A stretch of 64,000 bases of DNA. It comes from CAYNJG01 sp964397295. Lineage in GTDB: Bacteria > Planctomycetota > Planctomycetia > Pirellulales > Pirellulaceae. A model generated the notes under the pieces. That model had not been told where the DNA came from and made no database searches. It saw only the letters and a list, made by a program, of their open reading frames with translations. Positions 1-8,786 of this stretch are shown here, one piece after another. The position numbers were made by a program, and so were the translations under genes. Numbering within the stretch: the first letter of the stretch is position 1; each line of letters starts with the position of its first letter. The stretch lies in the NCBI GenBank assembly GCA_964397295.1, contig CAYNJG010000009.1, positions 4,788 to 68,787 of the forward strand. The letters are read 5' to 3'.

Positions 1-220
1 CGCGACAACGGTTGCCGTACCGAATCGTTTGCTAAGACTTCCAATATCTAAGTTCATCCGAACCTTCTGTGTTCTGGCCGCAAGAAATGAGAGAAAACGA
101 ATTATTCAACGCGTCTTCGTTCGTTCGCTTCTTCCTTACAGCGATTCAATCGAAGCGTGTTTTGTTGACGCCCGAAGTTGTGCAACAATGCTATGGCTCA
201 ACTCCCTTAGGACCAAGACA

Positions 221-1294
221 ATGAAAAACGATCCCACGCGCCGTCAGTTTATCACGTCCTCCGCGGTCGGTGCCGCAGCCGCAATAGCGATTCCCACAAT
301 CCTCACTGCAGCCGAATCGGCGGAGACCGTCATTGGCGGAGGTGACTTCCAGTACAAAGTGGATCATCAATGGGCAAAACTCCCGTCCCAGTATTCTTGG
401 CAGACGACTCACAACGTGGCCGTCGACAAAGCGCAGAATCTATACGTTATTCACGAAGGCCGCGCAAATCTAAAAGAACATCCATCGATTTTCGTTTTTG
501 ATAACGAAGGGAAATTCATTCGCGCGTTTGGCAGTGCCTTCCAAGGTGGTGGCCACGGATTGGAAGTTCGCGACGAAGGCGGTGAAGAGTTTCTGTACGT
601 CACCGGCTATCAACAGGTCAAAGCATTCGCCAAGTTAACGCTGAATGGAAATATCGTTTGGTGGAAGAACGCACCAATGGAATCCGGTGTCTATGCCGAT
701 AACGAAGCGACATTAAAAGAGGCGAAGTGGGGCCAAAACCGTTTCATGCCCACGAACTTTGCGTTCCTGGACGACGGCGGTTTCTATCTGATCGACGGCT
801 ACGGATCGTTTTGTGTTCATCGCTACGACAAAGATGGCAATTGGCTATCGCACTTTGGCGGACCTGGTGACGGCGAAGGGAAATTCGAAACTCCGCACGG
901 CATCTGGATTGATCGCCGCAGCGACGAGCATCGCATCGTCATCTGCGACCGAGCTCACCACACACTTCAGATCTTCGACATGGAGGGCAACTATCAAAAG
1001 ACGATTCCTGGATTCGGTCTGCCCGCGAACATCGATACGCTGGGTGATCTTCTATTGGTTCCCGAATTACACGCTCGCGTGAGTCTGCTCGACAAGAACT
1101 ACAACGTTGTTGCTCAATTAGGAGAAGACGTCGAACGCGTGACGAAAACCGTCAAAGGTGTTCGAGAAGACGAAGCAAAGTGGCTCGACGGCAAGTTTGT
1201 ACATCCACACGATGCCTGTTTCGCGGCGAACGGCGATATCTTCGTTGCGGAATGGGTAAAAACCGGTCGCATCACGAAGCTAACGAAGGTGTAG
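221..1294 (+). CDS. Tat-exported NHL-repeat (six-bladed beta-propeller) protein
   Basis: A 357-residue protein that starts with a twin-arginine signal: TRRQF at residues 6-10, then a hydrophobic Ala/Ile stretch ending near AAES, so export of a folded protein through Tat is likely. The rest reads as NHL/6-bladed propeller repeats, for example HGIWIDRRSDEHRIVICDR followed by HTLQIFDMEGN, and a final blade with HPHDACFAANGDIFVAEW. The frame is open further upstream to position 29, but only the ATG at 221 places the RR motif correctly. Such proteins occur in planctomycetes as peptidyl-alpha-hydroxyglycine lyase-like or sugar-binding propellers. I cannot assign a substrate. It stands alone, with no obvious operon partner. 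Confidence 0.8.
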   Translation: MKNDPTRRQFITSSAVGAAAAIAIPTILTAAESAETVIGGGDFQYKVDHQWAKLPSQYSWQTTHNVAVDKAQNLYVIHEGRANLKEHPSIFVFDNEGKFIRAFGSAFQGGGHGLEVRDEGGEEFLYVTGYQQVKAFAKLTLNGNIVWWKNAPMESGVYADNEATLKEAKWGQNRFMPTNFAFLDDGGFYLIDGYGSFCVHRYDKDGNWLSHFGGPGDGEGKFETPHGIWIDRRSDEHRIVICDRAHHTLQIFDMEGNYQKTIPGFGLPANIDTLGDLLLVPELHARVSLLDKNYNVVAQLGEDVERVTKTVKGVREDEAKWLDGKFVHPHDACFAANGDIFVAEWVKTGRITKLTKV

Positions 1295-1345
1295 CCGCAC
1301 TTCGCTCTGATGCGAGTAAACGCACACAAGAGAGACGAGTTCAAT

Positions 1346-1558
1346 TTACTCGAGCTCGCGCCAGGTGCTGACGCCCAACAGAATCACGCCGATACCGCAT
1401 ACTAAGAAAGCGATGTCGATCATCTTGTTGCCGCCGCCGAACGGGATGCCAATCACCAAGTCGAGTGCAAATAGCACGAGCATGAGCGCGGCAATAACTA
1501 TCGCCGCAATCGTCAATCCTCTCGCCATCTGCCCCAGTCCCCGGAAGATATAGGTCAT
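1346..1558 (-). CDS. small two-helix membrane protein
   Basis: Predicted 70-residue protein with two hydrophobic segments: one around residues 13-35 (TIAAIVIAALMLVLFALDLVIG) and one near residues 45-65 (IDIAFLVCGIGVILLGVST). They are joined by a short Gly-rich loop (PFGGGNK), and the C-terminus ends WRELE. I chose the ATG at 1558 because the upstream extension to 1609 is Ser/Phe rich and unlike a signal. It resembles the small conserved inner-membrane proteins common in planctomycetes, for which no function is known. It is convergent with the NHL gene, and no terminator is visible between them. The call rests on the membrane pattern alone. Confidence 0.5.
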   Translation of the reverse strand: MTYIFRGLGQMARGLTIAAIVIAALMLVLFALDLVIGIPFGGGNKMIDIAFLVCGIGVILLGVSTWRELE

Positions 1559-1839
1559 CTCTGTCAAACCGCTAGAAAAAGCGAACGAACGCCAAGACCC
1601 TGCCTTCAAGAAGGCGAAGATAGTGTGCCCGTTTCTGTTCTGCCGGCCCTAAGTTATTCTGCCAGTATAATTTGCCGCAAATCCAGTTACAGCCGTAACC
1701 TGGCGAATGATTTAAGTCGCATACTTTAGCTTCGCAAATGTGATACTGCCATTGCAAACCGAACTGAGTTGGTTCGAATTGTGTTCGTATGCTAACCAGC
1801 TGAAACGTTCCAGCAACCAATGAAATCCGAGGGTGCATC

Positions 1840-3030
1840 GTGTCTGAAACAATTCCCGCTGGCAGCCCCTCATCTGGCGTAAAGGAAGGCGAACACCGAA
1901 GCTTTCGTCAGTCGATGCCAATTTGCGAGAAGTGGGTCTACTTCGACCACGCCGCCGTTGGTCCGCTGCCAGGGCCGACCGCCGACGTCATCCGAACTTG
2001 GTGTCAGCAGGCGACCGAAGAAGGCGACACCGTCTGGCCGAACTGGCACCGTGGCCTCAACGAATGCCGCAAGACGGCTGCGCGAATCATCAACGCTGAC
2101 TCAGAAGAGATCGCACTAGTCAGCAGTACAACACATGGAATTGGACTGGTAGCCGAAGGCCTCCCGTGGCAAGCCGGCGACAATGTGGTCACGCTGGCCA
2201 ACGAGTTCCCGTCAAATCTCTACCCTTGGATGAATCTCGCGTCGAAAGGTGTAGAAACTCGTCGCGTTGCTCCAGATCCGGATGGCCGACCAAACCTCGA
2301 CCGAATGCTAGAGGCCATCGACTCGAGGACTCGCTTAGTGTCAATAAGCTGGATTGGATTTGCCAGTGGGTTCCGGATCGATCTCGCCAAATGGGTAGAC
2401 GCCGTACACCAGCGCGGAGCTCTATTTTTTCTAGATGCGATTCAAGGCATCGGTGTCTTCCCACTGGACGTGAAGAAAATCCCTGTCGATTTCTTAGCAG
2501 CCGATGGTCACAAATGGATGCTGGGCCCCGAGGGCGCTGGCATCTTTTACATGCGCAACGAGCACTTAAGTCTTCTTCGTCCCGTTGGTATCGGCTGGAA
2601 TAGCGTCGCGCACTGCTTTGACTTCGACAAGATTGAACTCGACTTCAAACCGGCCGCCGGACGATACGAAGGAGGCACGATGAACAACGTTGGGTTCCTC
2701 GCGTTGGGATCGAGCTTGGAACTGCTCGAGCAACACGGACTCACTGCCAACACGTCCGCGATTGCGGATCAAATCATCGCGGTTGGTGATTATGCTGTAG
2801 CTCGGTTGATGGAGCTGGGATGCGAAATCGCCAGCATACGCGAGGCCGGTCATCAATCTGGTATCATCTCGTTTAGATTCCCAAATCGAGATCACAATGC
2901 AGTGCGTGACGCGTGTATGGCGGCGGGAATCGTTTTAAGCCATCGAAACGGCTGCCTTCGGATTAGCCCACACGCTTACAACAACGAAGCAGACGTTGAT
3001 CGACTGATCGCATGCTTGAAGCAACAGTAG
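1840..3030 (+). CDS. class V aminotransferase (cysteine desulfurase/selenocysteine lyase-like)
   Basis: A 396-residue PLP enzyme of the aminotransferase class V/NifS fold. The N-terminal substrate loop is YFDHAAVGPLP. The PLP-phosphate loop is SSTTHGIGLVAEG, the cofactor-facing Asp lies in FFLDAIQGIG, and the Schiff-base lysine is K225 in ADGHKWMLGPEG. The C-terminal domain carries the usual RISPHAYNNEADVDRLI ending. Translation starts at a GTG preceded by a purine-rich GAGGG. A desulfurase or a kynureninase-like lyase are both possible, because the active-site Cys loop of true IscS/SufS enzymes is not clear to me here. It lies 18 bp upstream of coaD, so the two are probably cotranscribed. 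Confidence 0.85.
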   Translation: MSETIPAGSPSSGVKEGEHRSFRQSMPICEKWVYFDHAAVGPLPGPTADVIRTWCQQATEEGDTVWPNWHRGLNECRKTAARIINADSEEIALVSSTTHGIGLVAEGLPWQAGDNVVTLANEFPSNLYPWMNLASKGVETRRVAPDPDGRPNLDRMLEAIDSRTRLVSISWIGFASGFRIDLAKWVDAVHQRGALFFLDAIQGIGVFPLDVKKIPVDFLAADGHKWMLGPEGAGIFYMRNEHLSLLRPVGIGWNSVAHCFDFDKIELDFKPAAGRYEGGTMNNVGFLALGSSLELLEQHGLTANTSAIADQIIAVGDYAVARLMELGCEIASIREAGHQSGIISFRFPNRDHNAVRDACMAAGIVLSHRNGCLRISPHAYNNEADVDRLIACLKQQ

Positions 3031-3048
3031 ACACGAAAGTGGCCAACC

Positions 3049-3549
3049 ATGACCGAACGTAAAATCAGAACAGCGATTTACACAGGGTCATTTGACCCCA
3101 TCACGCTAGGCCACCTGAACGTGATCGAGCGAGGCAGTCGACTCGTTGACCGACTCGTTGTGGGTATCGGCATCAATGCCGAGAAGATGGGATTGTTCTC
3201 GAACCCGGAACGTGAGGATCTCGTGCGTGCGGCGACTTCGCATCTGGACAACGTCGAGGTCGTTTCGTTCGAAGGTCTGGCTGTCAACTTCGTTCGCGAA
3301 CTGGGCGCGAGAGTGATGATCCGCGGTATTCGACCGCTGACTGACATGGCTGGCGAAATCACGATGATGCTGGCCAATCGCGAGCTTGATCCCGATATCG
3401 AGACAGTGTTCTTGATGGCGGACCAGCGATTTGCGCACGTTTCGAGCTCGCTGATCAAGCAGATAACACCGATGGCCACAGATGAGGAACTGTCACGGTT
3501 TATCCCGGAGTCGATTATTCCGAAGCTACGTGAGCGGATAGGTGGCTAG
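3049..3549 (+). CDS. coaD: phosphopantetheine adenylyltransferase
   Basis: A 166-residue enzyme that transfers AMP from ATP to 4'-phosphopantetheine, the penultimate step of coenzyme A synthesis in the cytoplasm. The nucleotidyltransferase signature TGSFDPITLGH is at residues 12-22 (T/HxGH). The substrate-binding IRGIRPLTDMAGEI block is in the middle, and the ATP-binding VSSSLIKQI motif (ISSS type) is near residue 129. Length matches the family (about 160). It sits 18 bp after the aminotransferase gene and is convergent with mcsB; I see no terminator hairpin in the 42 bp between the two stop codons. Confidence 0.97.
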   Translation: MTERKIRTAIYTGSFDPITLGHLNVIERGSRLVDRLVVGIGINAEKMGLFSNPEREDLVRAATSHLDNVEVVSFEGLAVNFVRELGARVMIRGIRPLTDMAGEITMMLANRELDPDIETVFLMADQRFAHVSSSLIKQITPMATDEELSRFIPESIIPKLRERIGG

Positions 3550-3591
3550 TTGGGTGTAGGTTCCGAGCTGAATTGGTGGCACCAAAACAGA

Positions 3592-4680
3592 CTAGTTGTT
3601 TTCGGAACCATCCGATTCTTTGCCTAGATGGCGTTGCAGATAGACAGCTCGTTCGACGTTCCGGTCGGCCGTGCCTAGTTCAGTCCCGCGGATCTTTTGT
3701 AGGTGAGCTGGTTGCGTGTGGATAAAGAGTTGGTTGACCGTGGGAATCTCCACATTGTCGATCAAACCAAGATTTATGCCCATGCGAACGCTCGATAGCA
3801 AATGCATGGTCTCTTCGCTGCTGATGGCTTGGGCGCTACAGAGAATTCCGTACGCGCGGCTCACGCGATCACGCAAATCGTTTTGGCTTTCGTCAACCAA
3901 GTACTCGCGAGCACGGCGTTCGTAGTCAATAAGAACGGGAACCACATCGCCGACTTGTTCGATCAGTTCTTCCTCAGTCCGACCGAGCGTGATCTGATTG
4001 CTAATCTGATAGAAGTCGCCCATCGCCTGAGATCCTTCGCCATAAAGGCCTCGGACAGCTAGGCTAATTTTCTGCAAGCTGCGGAACACTTTGTCGATCT
4101 GTCGCGTAATGACGAGGGCTGGCAGGTGAAGCATCACACTGACTCGCATACCGGTACCGACGTTTGTCGGACATGCGGTGAGATAGCCCAGTCGATCGTG
4201 GAAGGCATAGCTCACGCGTTGTTCGATGCGATCATCGATTTCACGAATCTGTTGCCACGCACCCTGAAGATCCAAGCCGCTTTTCATCAACTGGATGCGC
4301 AAATGGTCTTCTTCGTTGACCATCAAGCTGTACTGTTCTTGCGAATCAATCGCAACGGATCTCGCGCCGTCGCTTTCGGCAAGCTCGCGGCTTATCAATT
4401 GCCGCTCGACGAGAAATTGTCGATCAAGGTCGTCCAGGGACTCGACATTTAGGTACATCACCGATTTGAGTTCGTTGATGTCCGCCAATTTTTCGTGCAA
4501 TAGCTTTTCAATGCTGCCACGATTCCGCTCATTGCATCGACGGATGAATGGGAACTGAGCCAAGTTGCGGGCGAGCCGAATGCGACTGCTAATAACGATA
4601 TCCGATTCAGGACCAGAACCACGTAGCCATTCGCCACACTGTCCTGTCATCGCCTTCAGGTTTGGGTCCGCGTCCATCAA
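3592..4680 (-). CDS. mcsB: protein arginine kinase McsB
   Basis: A 362-residue guanidino-kinase-fold enzyme that phosphorylates arginine residues on proteins. In Bacillus this marks proteins for ClpCP. Visible landmarks are SSRIRLARN at residues 31-39 (ATP-binding Arg), VNEEDHLRIQ at 121-130 (NEED-type catalytic loop) and CPTNVGTGMR at 170-179 with the conserved Cys. A C-terminal RNVERA at 340-345 matches the RDxxRA phospho-arginine allosteric motif of Firmicutes McsB, except Asn replaces Asp. mcsA lies 76 bp upstream on the same strand. No ctsR or clpC is present next to the pair. Confidence 0.95.
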   Translation of the reverse strand: MMDADPNLKAMTGQCGEWLRGSGPESDIVISSRIRLARNLAQFPFIRRCNERNRGSIEKLLHEKLADINELKSVMYLNVESLDDLDRQFLVERQLISRELAESDGARSVAIDSQEQYSLMVNEEDHLRIQLMKSGLDLQGAWQQIREIDDRIEQRVSYAFHDRLGYLTACPTNVGTGMRVSVMLHLPALVITRQIDKVFRSLQKISLAVRGLYGEGSQAMGDFYQISNQITLGRTEEELIEQVGDVVPVLIDYERRAREYLVDESQNDLRDRVSRAYGILCSAQAISSEETMHLLSSVRMGINLGLIDNVEIPTVNQLFIHTQPAHLQKIRGTELGTADRNVERAVYLQRHLGKESDGSENN

Positions 4681-4756
4681 ATCGATCGTTCCTATTCCTT
4701 TTGAGCGCCGCGCCCAAACTATCTAATCATGGTGTCAAACTATAGTTGATTCGTTT

Positions 4757-5272
4757 TCAGGTGTGCAGGGCATCTTCGATGCGGCGAATCTCATCCCGCA
4801 GCTCCGATGCTCGTTCGTAGTTTTCCTCATCAATCGCCTGCTGCATCTCCCGCCGCATGCGAATCAGCTCCGTTGGGTTCGCGCCTGGATTCGATCGCCG
4901 AGCAGGCTGCTTGCCCGTGTGTTCAATGGCACCGTGAATGTTAACAATCAGCGGTTCGAGTTCAGCTTCGAAGCACTCGTAGTCATGCGGACAGCCGAGT
5001 CGTCCCTGATTTCGAAACTCGTAAAAAGTGATTCCGCAAATCGGACAGGCTTGCTGGTCCAACCGAGCGAGATCCTCGGCAGTTTGGTTCACCTTCAGTT
5101 GGTCGGCCCATTGCTCCGTGATCGAGCCAGATTCAGCTGTGGCTGGCTCGCCTTCGCTTTGCATCAAATAGACTCGTGCGTGATCTTCGCACAAGTGAAT
5201 CTCCTGATGCTCTTCACCGGTCAACTCGGTAATATGAAAGGTCGCGGGCTTTTCACACTGCTGGCACTGCAT
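4757..5272 (-). CDS. mcsA: McsA-like zinc-finger/UVR-motif activator of McsB
   Basis: A 171-residue protein with the McsA architecture. The first Cys set starts at the N-terminus (QCQQCEKPA) and is completed by HLCEDH near residue 27. A second zinc site is formed by CPICG and GCPHDYEC at about residues 76-100. A C-terminal UVR (UvrB/UvrC) helix hairpin spans about residues 133-171 (RREMQQAIDEENYERASELR). In Bacillus, McsA binds and activates the arginine kinase McsB, and its pairing here with mcsB on the same strand supports that role. Clients and the downstream protease are not shown by this window. Confidence 0.92.
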   Translation of the reverse strand: MQCQQCEKPATFHITELTGEEHQEIHLCEDHARVYLMQSEGEPATAESGSITEQWADQLKVNQTAEDLARLDQQACPICGITFYEFRNQGRLGCPHDYECFEAELEPLIVNIHGAIEHTGKQPARRSNPGANPTELIRMRREMQQAIDEENYERASELRDEIRRIEDALHT

Positions 5273-5610
5273 AACTTTATCGACCAGTTGGAGGACGCGG
5301 CGGGTGTTGAAGTCGTTGCCGTCTCTGATAGCGTATGGCAGAGCGGCGAATCAGGAAAGCGTTGTCTGCATCGAAGAAATCCGTTCCCTCGTCACAGTTT
5401 TGGCAGGTAACCTAACTTGTTTTATACCAACACCTAAAGGCTGGCGGATTCTAACAGTGAAGGGGTAAGTGTCAAGATTGATCGATCTTTACACGTCGTT
5501 CAACACTACGTGAACCTGAGAAGCCACTAAGCAGTCGTGATCTAGACCAAAGCAGTGTGGAAAACGGCTTCGAATAACCGTCACCCAACCTTCTGAAAGC
5601 ATCGGCATCC
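5273..5610. other. divergent intergenic region mcsA/trpE
   Basis: 338 bp between the divergent mcsA and trpE starts, so promoters for both should lie here. I looked for a Trp-codon leader peptide before trpE and found none. The one clear structure is the dyad at 5469-5494, listed separately. No other gene or RNA is visible. Confidence 0.6.
5469..5494. promoter_or_regulatory. 26-bp dyad, candidate operator
   Basis: Two arms read GTGT-c-AAGAT and ATCTT-t-ACAC around the 6-bp centre TGATCG. Nine of ten arm positions are complementary, with only the c/t pair failing. It sits about 200 bp from the mcsA start and 117 bp before the trpE ATG. A repressor operator is the simplest reading, but no regulator gene is nearby. 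Confidence 0.35.
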
Positions 5611-7110
5611 ATGCATCAACCTCATCGGGATGAATTCACAAAACTTGCCAAAGACCATGCATTCGTCCCCGTTTATCGCACCTTGCTGTGCGACGCGTTA
5701 ACTCCTGTGTCCGCGTTTCGGCGGTTGGAAGAAGGTGTGGCTGCTTGCTTGTTTGAAAGCGTTGTCGGTGGCGAACGTGTGGGCCGTTACAGTTTCCTGA
5801 CAGCAAAACCTTTTTTCGAAATCTCCGCCATCAATTGCGACGTAACGCTTCGTTATGCAGACGGTCGTCAAGAAAAGAAGACGGTCGACGATCCGTTGGA
5901 ACTACTTCGCACGGAACTAAAGAAGATCAAGGTTGCGACGCTGGATGATGCAGACTTACCGCCGTTCGTTGGAGGAGCCATCGGCTACGCGGGCTACGAT
6001 GTCGTGCGGTACACCGAACACTTGCCCAACGCACCAGAAGACGATCGCAAACTGCCAGACATGAGTTTCGCGTTTTACGATCGCATGGTCATCTTCGACC
6101 ATATTCGCAAGACACTTACGATCGTCGTGATGGCGGACGTCACTGGCGGCGATGCAGACGCAGCCTACGAAGACGCGCAAAAGCATCTCGCGGAAATCGC
6201 CGAGCGACTGTCTGAACCATCGGACTCACTGCCAATCGTAGATATCGCCACGATCGGTGACCTAAGCCTGGACTACAAATCTAATTTCAAACAAGACGAC
6301 TTCAAAACAGCCGTCAACAAGTGCGTCGAGTACATCCGTGCCGGTGACATCTTCCAAGTCGTCATCTCGCAACGCATGCAGGTCGAAATCAACGTCGATC
6401 CGTTCGAGATCTATCGCACGCTGCGGGTCGTGAATCCCAGTCCCTTTATGTTCTATCTGAAAACTGCTGACGCAACGTTAGTGGGTAGCTCGCCCGAAAT
6501 CATGGTGCGTGTTGTTGATGGCAAGCTGACCGTTCGCCCACTTGCAGGTACTCGTCCACGCGGTGCTGATGAAGAAGAAGACCAACGCCTCGCCGACGAA
6601 CTGTTGGCCGACCCCAAAGAACGCGCCGAACACGTGATGCTTGTCGATCTCGGCCGTAACGACGTGGGCCGCGTTGCGCAGTATCGAACCGTTGAGCTGT
6701 CGGATGTGATGACGATTGAACGCTACAGCCACGTGATGCACATTACTTCGAATGTCACTGGCCAATTGCGAGACGACACCGATGCGTTCGATGCGTTACG
6801 AGCTTGCTTACCCGCTGGCACCGTCTCGGGTGCACCAAAAGTTCGAGCGATGGAAATCATCGACGAACTCGAACCGCACCGACGCGGACCGTATGCGGGA
6901 GCGGTGGGATACTTGGACTACGGCGGAAACATGGATACGTGCATCGCATTGCGCACGATGGTGATTCAAGGCAAAACGGCCTACGTCCAAGCTGGCGCCG
7001 GAATCGTCGCCGATAGTGTCCCTGAAAGCGAATACCAAGAGACTCTCAACAAAGCGCGTGGGCTTTTGCGTGCGATTGAGATCACCGAAAAGCGCGCATC
7101 GAATAGTTGA
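5611..7110 (+). CDS. trpE: anthranilate synthase component I
   Basis: A 499-residue chorismate-using enzyme that makes anthranilate, the first step of tryptophan synthesis, together with a TrpG glutaminase that is not in this window. The N-terminal domain has the tryptophan feedback-site motif LFESVVGGERVGRYSF. The C-terminal chorismate-binding domain shows FQVVISQRM, GSSPEIMVRV, RPLAGTRPRG, DLGRNDVGRVA, TVSGAPKVRAMEII and a final VQAGAGIVADS. Length matches bacterial TrpE. No Trp leader peptide was found upstream, so control is more likely at a promoter/operator. Confidence 0.97.
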   Translation: MHQPHRDEFTKLAKDHAFVPVYRTLLCDALTPVSAFRRLEEGVAACLFESVVGGERVGRYSFLTAKPFFEISAINCDVTLRYADGRQEKKTVDDPLELLRTELKKIKVATLDDADLPPFVGGAIGYAGYDVVRYTEHLPNAPEDDRKLPDMSFAFYDRMVIFDHIRKTLTIVVMADVTGGDADAAYEDAQKHLAEIAERLSEPSDSLPIVDIATIGDLSLDYKSNFKQDDFKTAVNKCVEYIRAGDIFQVVISQRMQVEINVDPFEIYRTLRVVNPSPFMFYLKTADATLVGSSPEIMVRVVDGKLTVRPLAGTRPRGADEEEDQRLADELLADPKERAEHVMLVDLGRNDVGRVAQYRTVELSDVMTIERYSHVMHITSNVTGQLRDDTDAFDALRACLPAGTVSGAPKVRAMEIIDELEPHRRGPYAGAVGYLDYGGNMDTCIALRTMVIQGKTAYVQAGAGIVADSVPESEYQETLNKARGLLRAIEITEKRASNS

Positions 7111-7369
7111 ATGGCAGAACAATCTGTTACGGCGTTGCGTAAACAGGAAATAACGTCTCGCACAGATAATGCGGCAATCCGGGCCTTGAATCCCCGGAAA
7201 AAGCAAAGAACGAAGCAAAATAACGCTATCGCGACAAGAAGTGTAAAATTCAAACGAATTACTGAATGCGAATCGGCCAAAATGTTAGCCAAGCATTCCA
7301 GCAGTAACCCGGGTGGGCCGGTTGGCAAGGACGCCGTCCGTTTTCCAAATGAATTCGTCGAGTGATTTT

Positions 7370-8659
7370 ATGCGAAACATCTTTTTACTACTCGCGTTCC
7401 TTTGTGCACCAGCGTTCGCACAAGACACGGATCCCGTCCAGCTAGTCGAAAACAAAGACACGCTGCAGTCGGAATTGCGAATCGGAACCAACGATGGTCG
7501 AGTCGACCTCGGTGATGTTTTCCGCGCGATCTCACGATTCAATGGCTACGACGATTCGGAACTCCGTCTCGCGTTGCCAAATGCAGAAATATCGCTCGAC
7601 GGCAGCGCGGCGCGCTGGAGTATCGCTGCGGTGAACAAGGTATTGCGTCCGTGTGTCGAAGTTAACAACAACGGCGAAACGCTCGATATCGTTGTCGATC
7701 GCGAATCCGCTAGACAATGGGTGAATACCCGCAAAGCGAACGTTCGATGGGCGTGGGACCAAGTCGACTGGCGAAGTGAACCGCCAACGTACGGTATCGA
7801 AATGGTGGGCTCGATCGAATCAACAGATAAACCGGCCAAACCAGTCGAAGAAGAAAAAGACATTGTTCTGTTGATCCACGGTTTGAACTCACGTCCCGAG
7901 GACGTCAGCGCTTTCATCCCACTGATCGAGCAAGCTCACTTAACCGCCGCCACGTTCCGCTATCCGAACGATCAGCCTATCGATCAATCGTCGGCGCTCT
8001 TATCCGACGAACTAAAAAGAATCGCGACCAAGCACCCAAATCGCAAGGTCCGTTTACTCACCCATTCCATGGGTGGCCTCGTCGCGCGCGGTGCGATTGA
8101 AACAAAGCTCGACCCAGGCAACGTAACACAGCTAATCATGATCGCGCCACCAAATCAGGGCTCTGCCTTGGCACGTGTCGCGACGTTTATGGACTGTTAC
8201 GAGTTTTGCACAAGCTCACACCATCGTCGGTCAGGCGTTCTCGTTGAGTCCGTTTCTGATGGCTTGGGCGAAGCGACGGCTGATCTCGCACCGCATTCTG
8301 TCTTCTTAGATCGCATCAACCATCAAAAACGAAATCCGGATGTGCGCTATACGATCTTAATTGGCACCGGTGGTCCCATGAATGAAGACGAAATGAACCA
8401 CATTCGCAAGACCGTTCGCGAATACTCAGACGGTAATCCCTTTACGCGTTTCCTCAGCAGTAAACTCAACGACTCGCTAGACGGTCTTGATGAAGTTGTC
8501 CAAGGCAAAGGCGATGGTGTGGTTTCCTGCGATCGAGCCAAGCTGGACGGCGTGGCGGATATCGTCGAGCTTCCGTTTAGTCATGCTGGTATTTTGGGAT
8601 CTCACGGCAAAGCTTCGAAGGAGGCCTACGCAGTCATTCGAGATCGCTTGGCCAAATAG
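7370..8659 (+). CDS. secreted alpha/beta hydrolase (PGAP1/lipase-like)
   Basis: A 429-residue protein with a clear Sec signal peptide (MRNIFLLLAFLCAPAFAQDTD; cleavage probably after AFA). A domain of about 130 residues precedes the hydrolase fold, which starts at IVLLIHGLNSRPEDVSAF. The nucleophile is S233 in LLTHSMGGLVARG: the first position of the GxSxG box is Thr, as in many PGAP1/triacylglycerol-lipase-like proteins. A late His in LPFSHAGILGS is a good candidate for the catalytic base. I chose ATG 7370 over the upstream start at 7313 because it begins the signal peptide. The substrate is unknown; an ester or acyl bond at the cell envelope is likely. Confidence 0.85.
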   Translation: MRNIFLLLAFLCAPAFAQDTDPVQLVENKDTLQSELRIGTNDGRVDLGDVFRAISRFNGYDDSELRLALPNAEISLDGSAARWSIAAVNKVLRPCVEVNNNGETLDIVVDRESARQWVNTRKANVRWAWDQVDWRSEPPTYGIEMVGSIESTDKPAKPVEEEKDIVLLIHGLNSRPEDVSAFIPLIEQAHLTAATFRYPNDQPIDQSSALLSDELKRIATKHPNRKVRLLTHSMGGLVARGAIETKLDPGNVTQLIMIAPPNQGSALARVATFMDCYEFCTSSHHRRSGVLVESVSDGLGEATADLAPHSVFLDRINHQKRNPDVRYTILIGTGGPMNEDEMNHIRKTVREYSDGNPFTRFLSSKLNDSLDGLDEVVQGKGDGVVSCDRAKLDGVADIVELPFSHAGILGSHGKASKEAYAVIRDRLAK

Positions 8660-8786
8660 GCTCGATGAACGTGCAGCGGGGGTGGCAGGCACAGGACAGA
8701 CTGCCAGATTATTTGACTTCTATTCGTAGTTCGTGATACGGTGACAGGGGGACAGAGAGCTTTGTTCATTTCTTGGGAGATATGAC

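Noticed and set aside
4763..5410. 215-codon plus-strand ORF opposite mcsA
   Set aside because: The minus frame encodes all zinc ligands and the UVR helix of McsA. The plus frame is a by-product.
5273..5610. Possible Trp-codon leader peptide before trpE
   Set aside because: I searched for a short ORF with tandem TGG codons followed by a terminator and found none, unlike the leuA leader.
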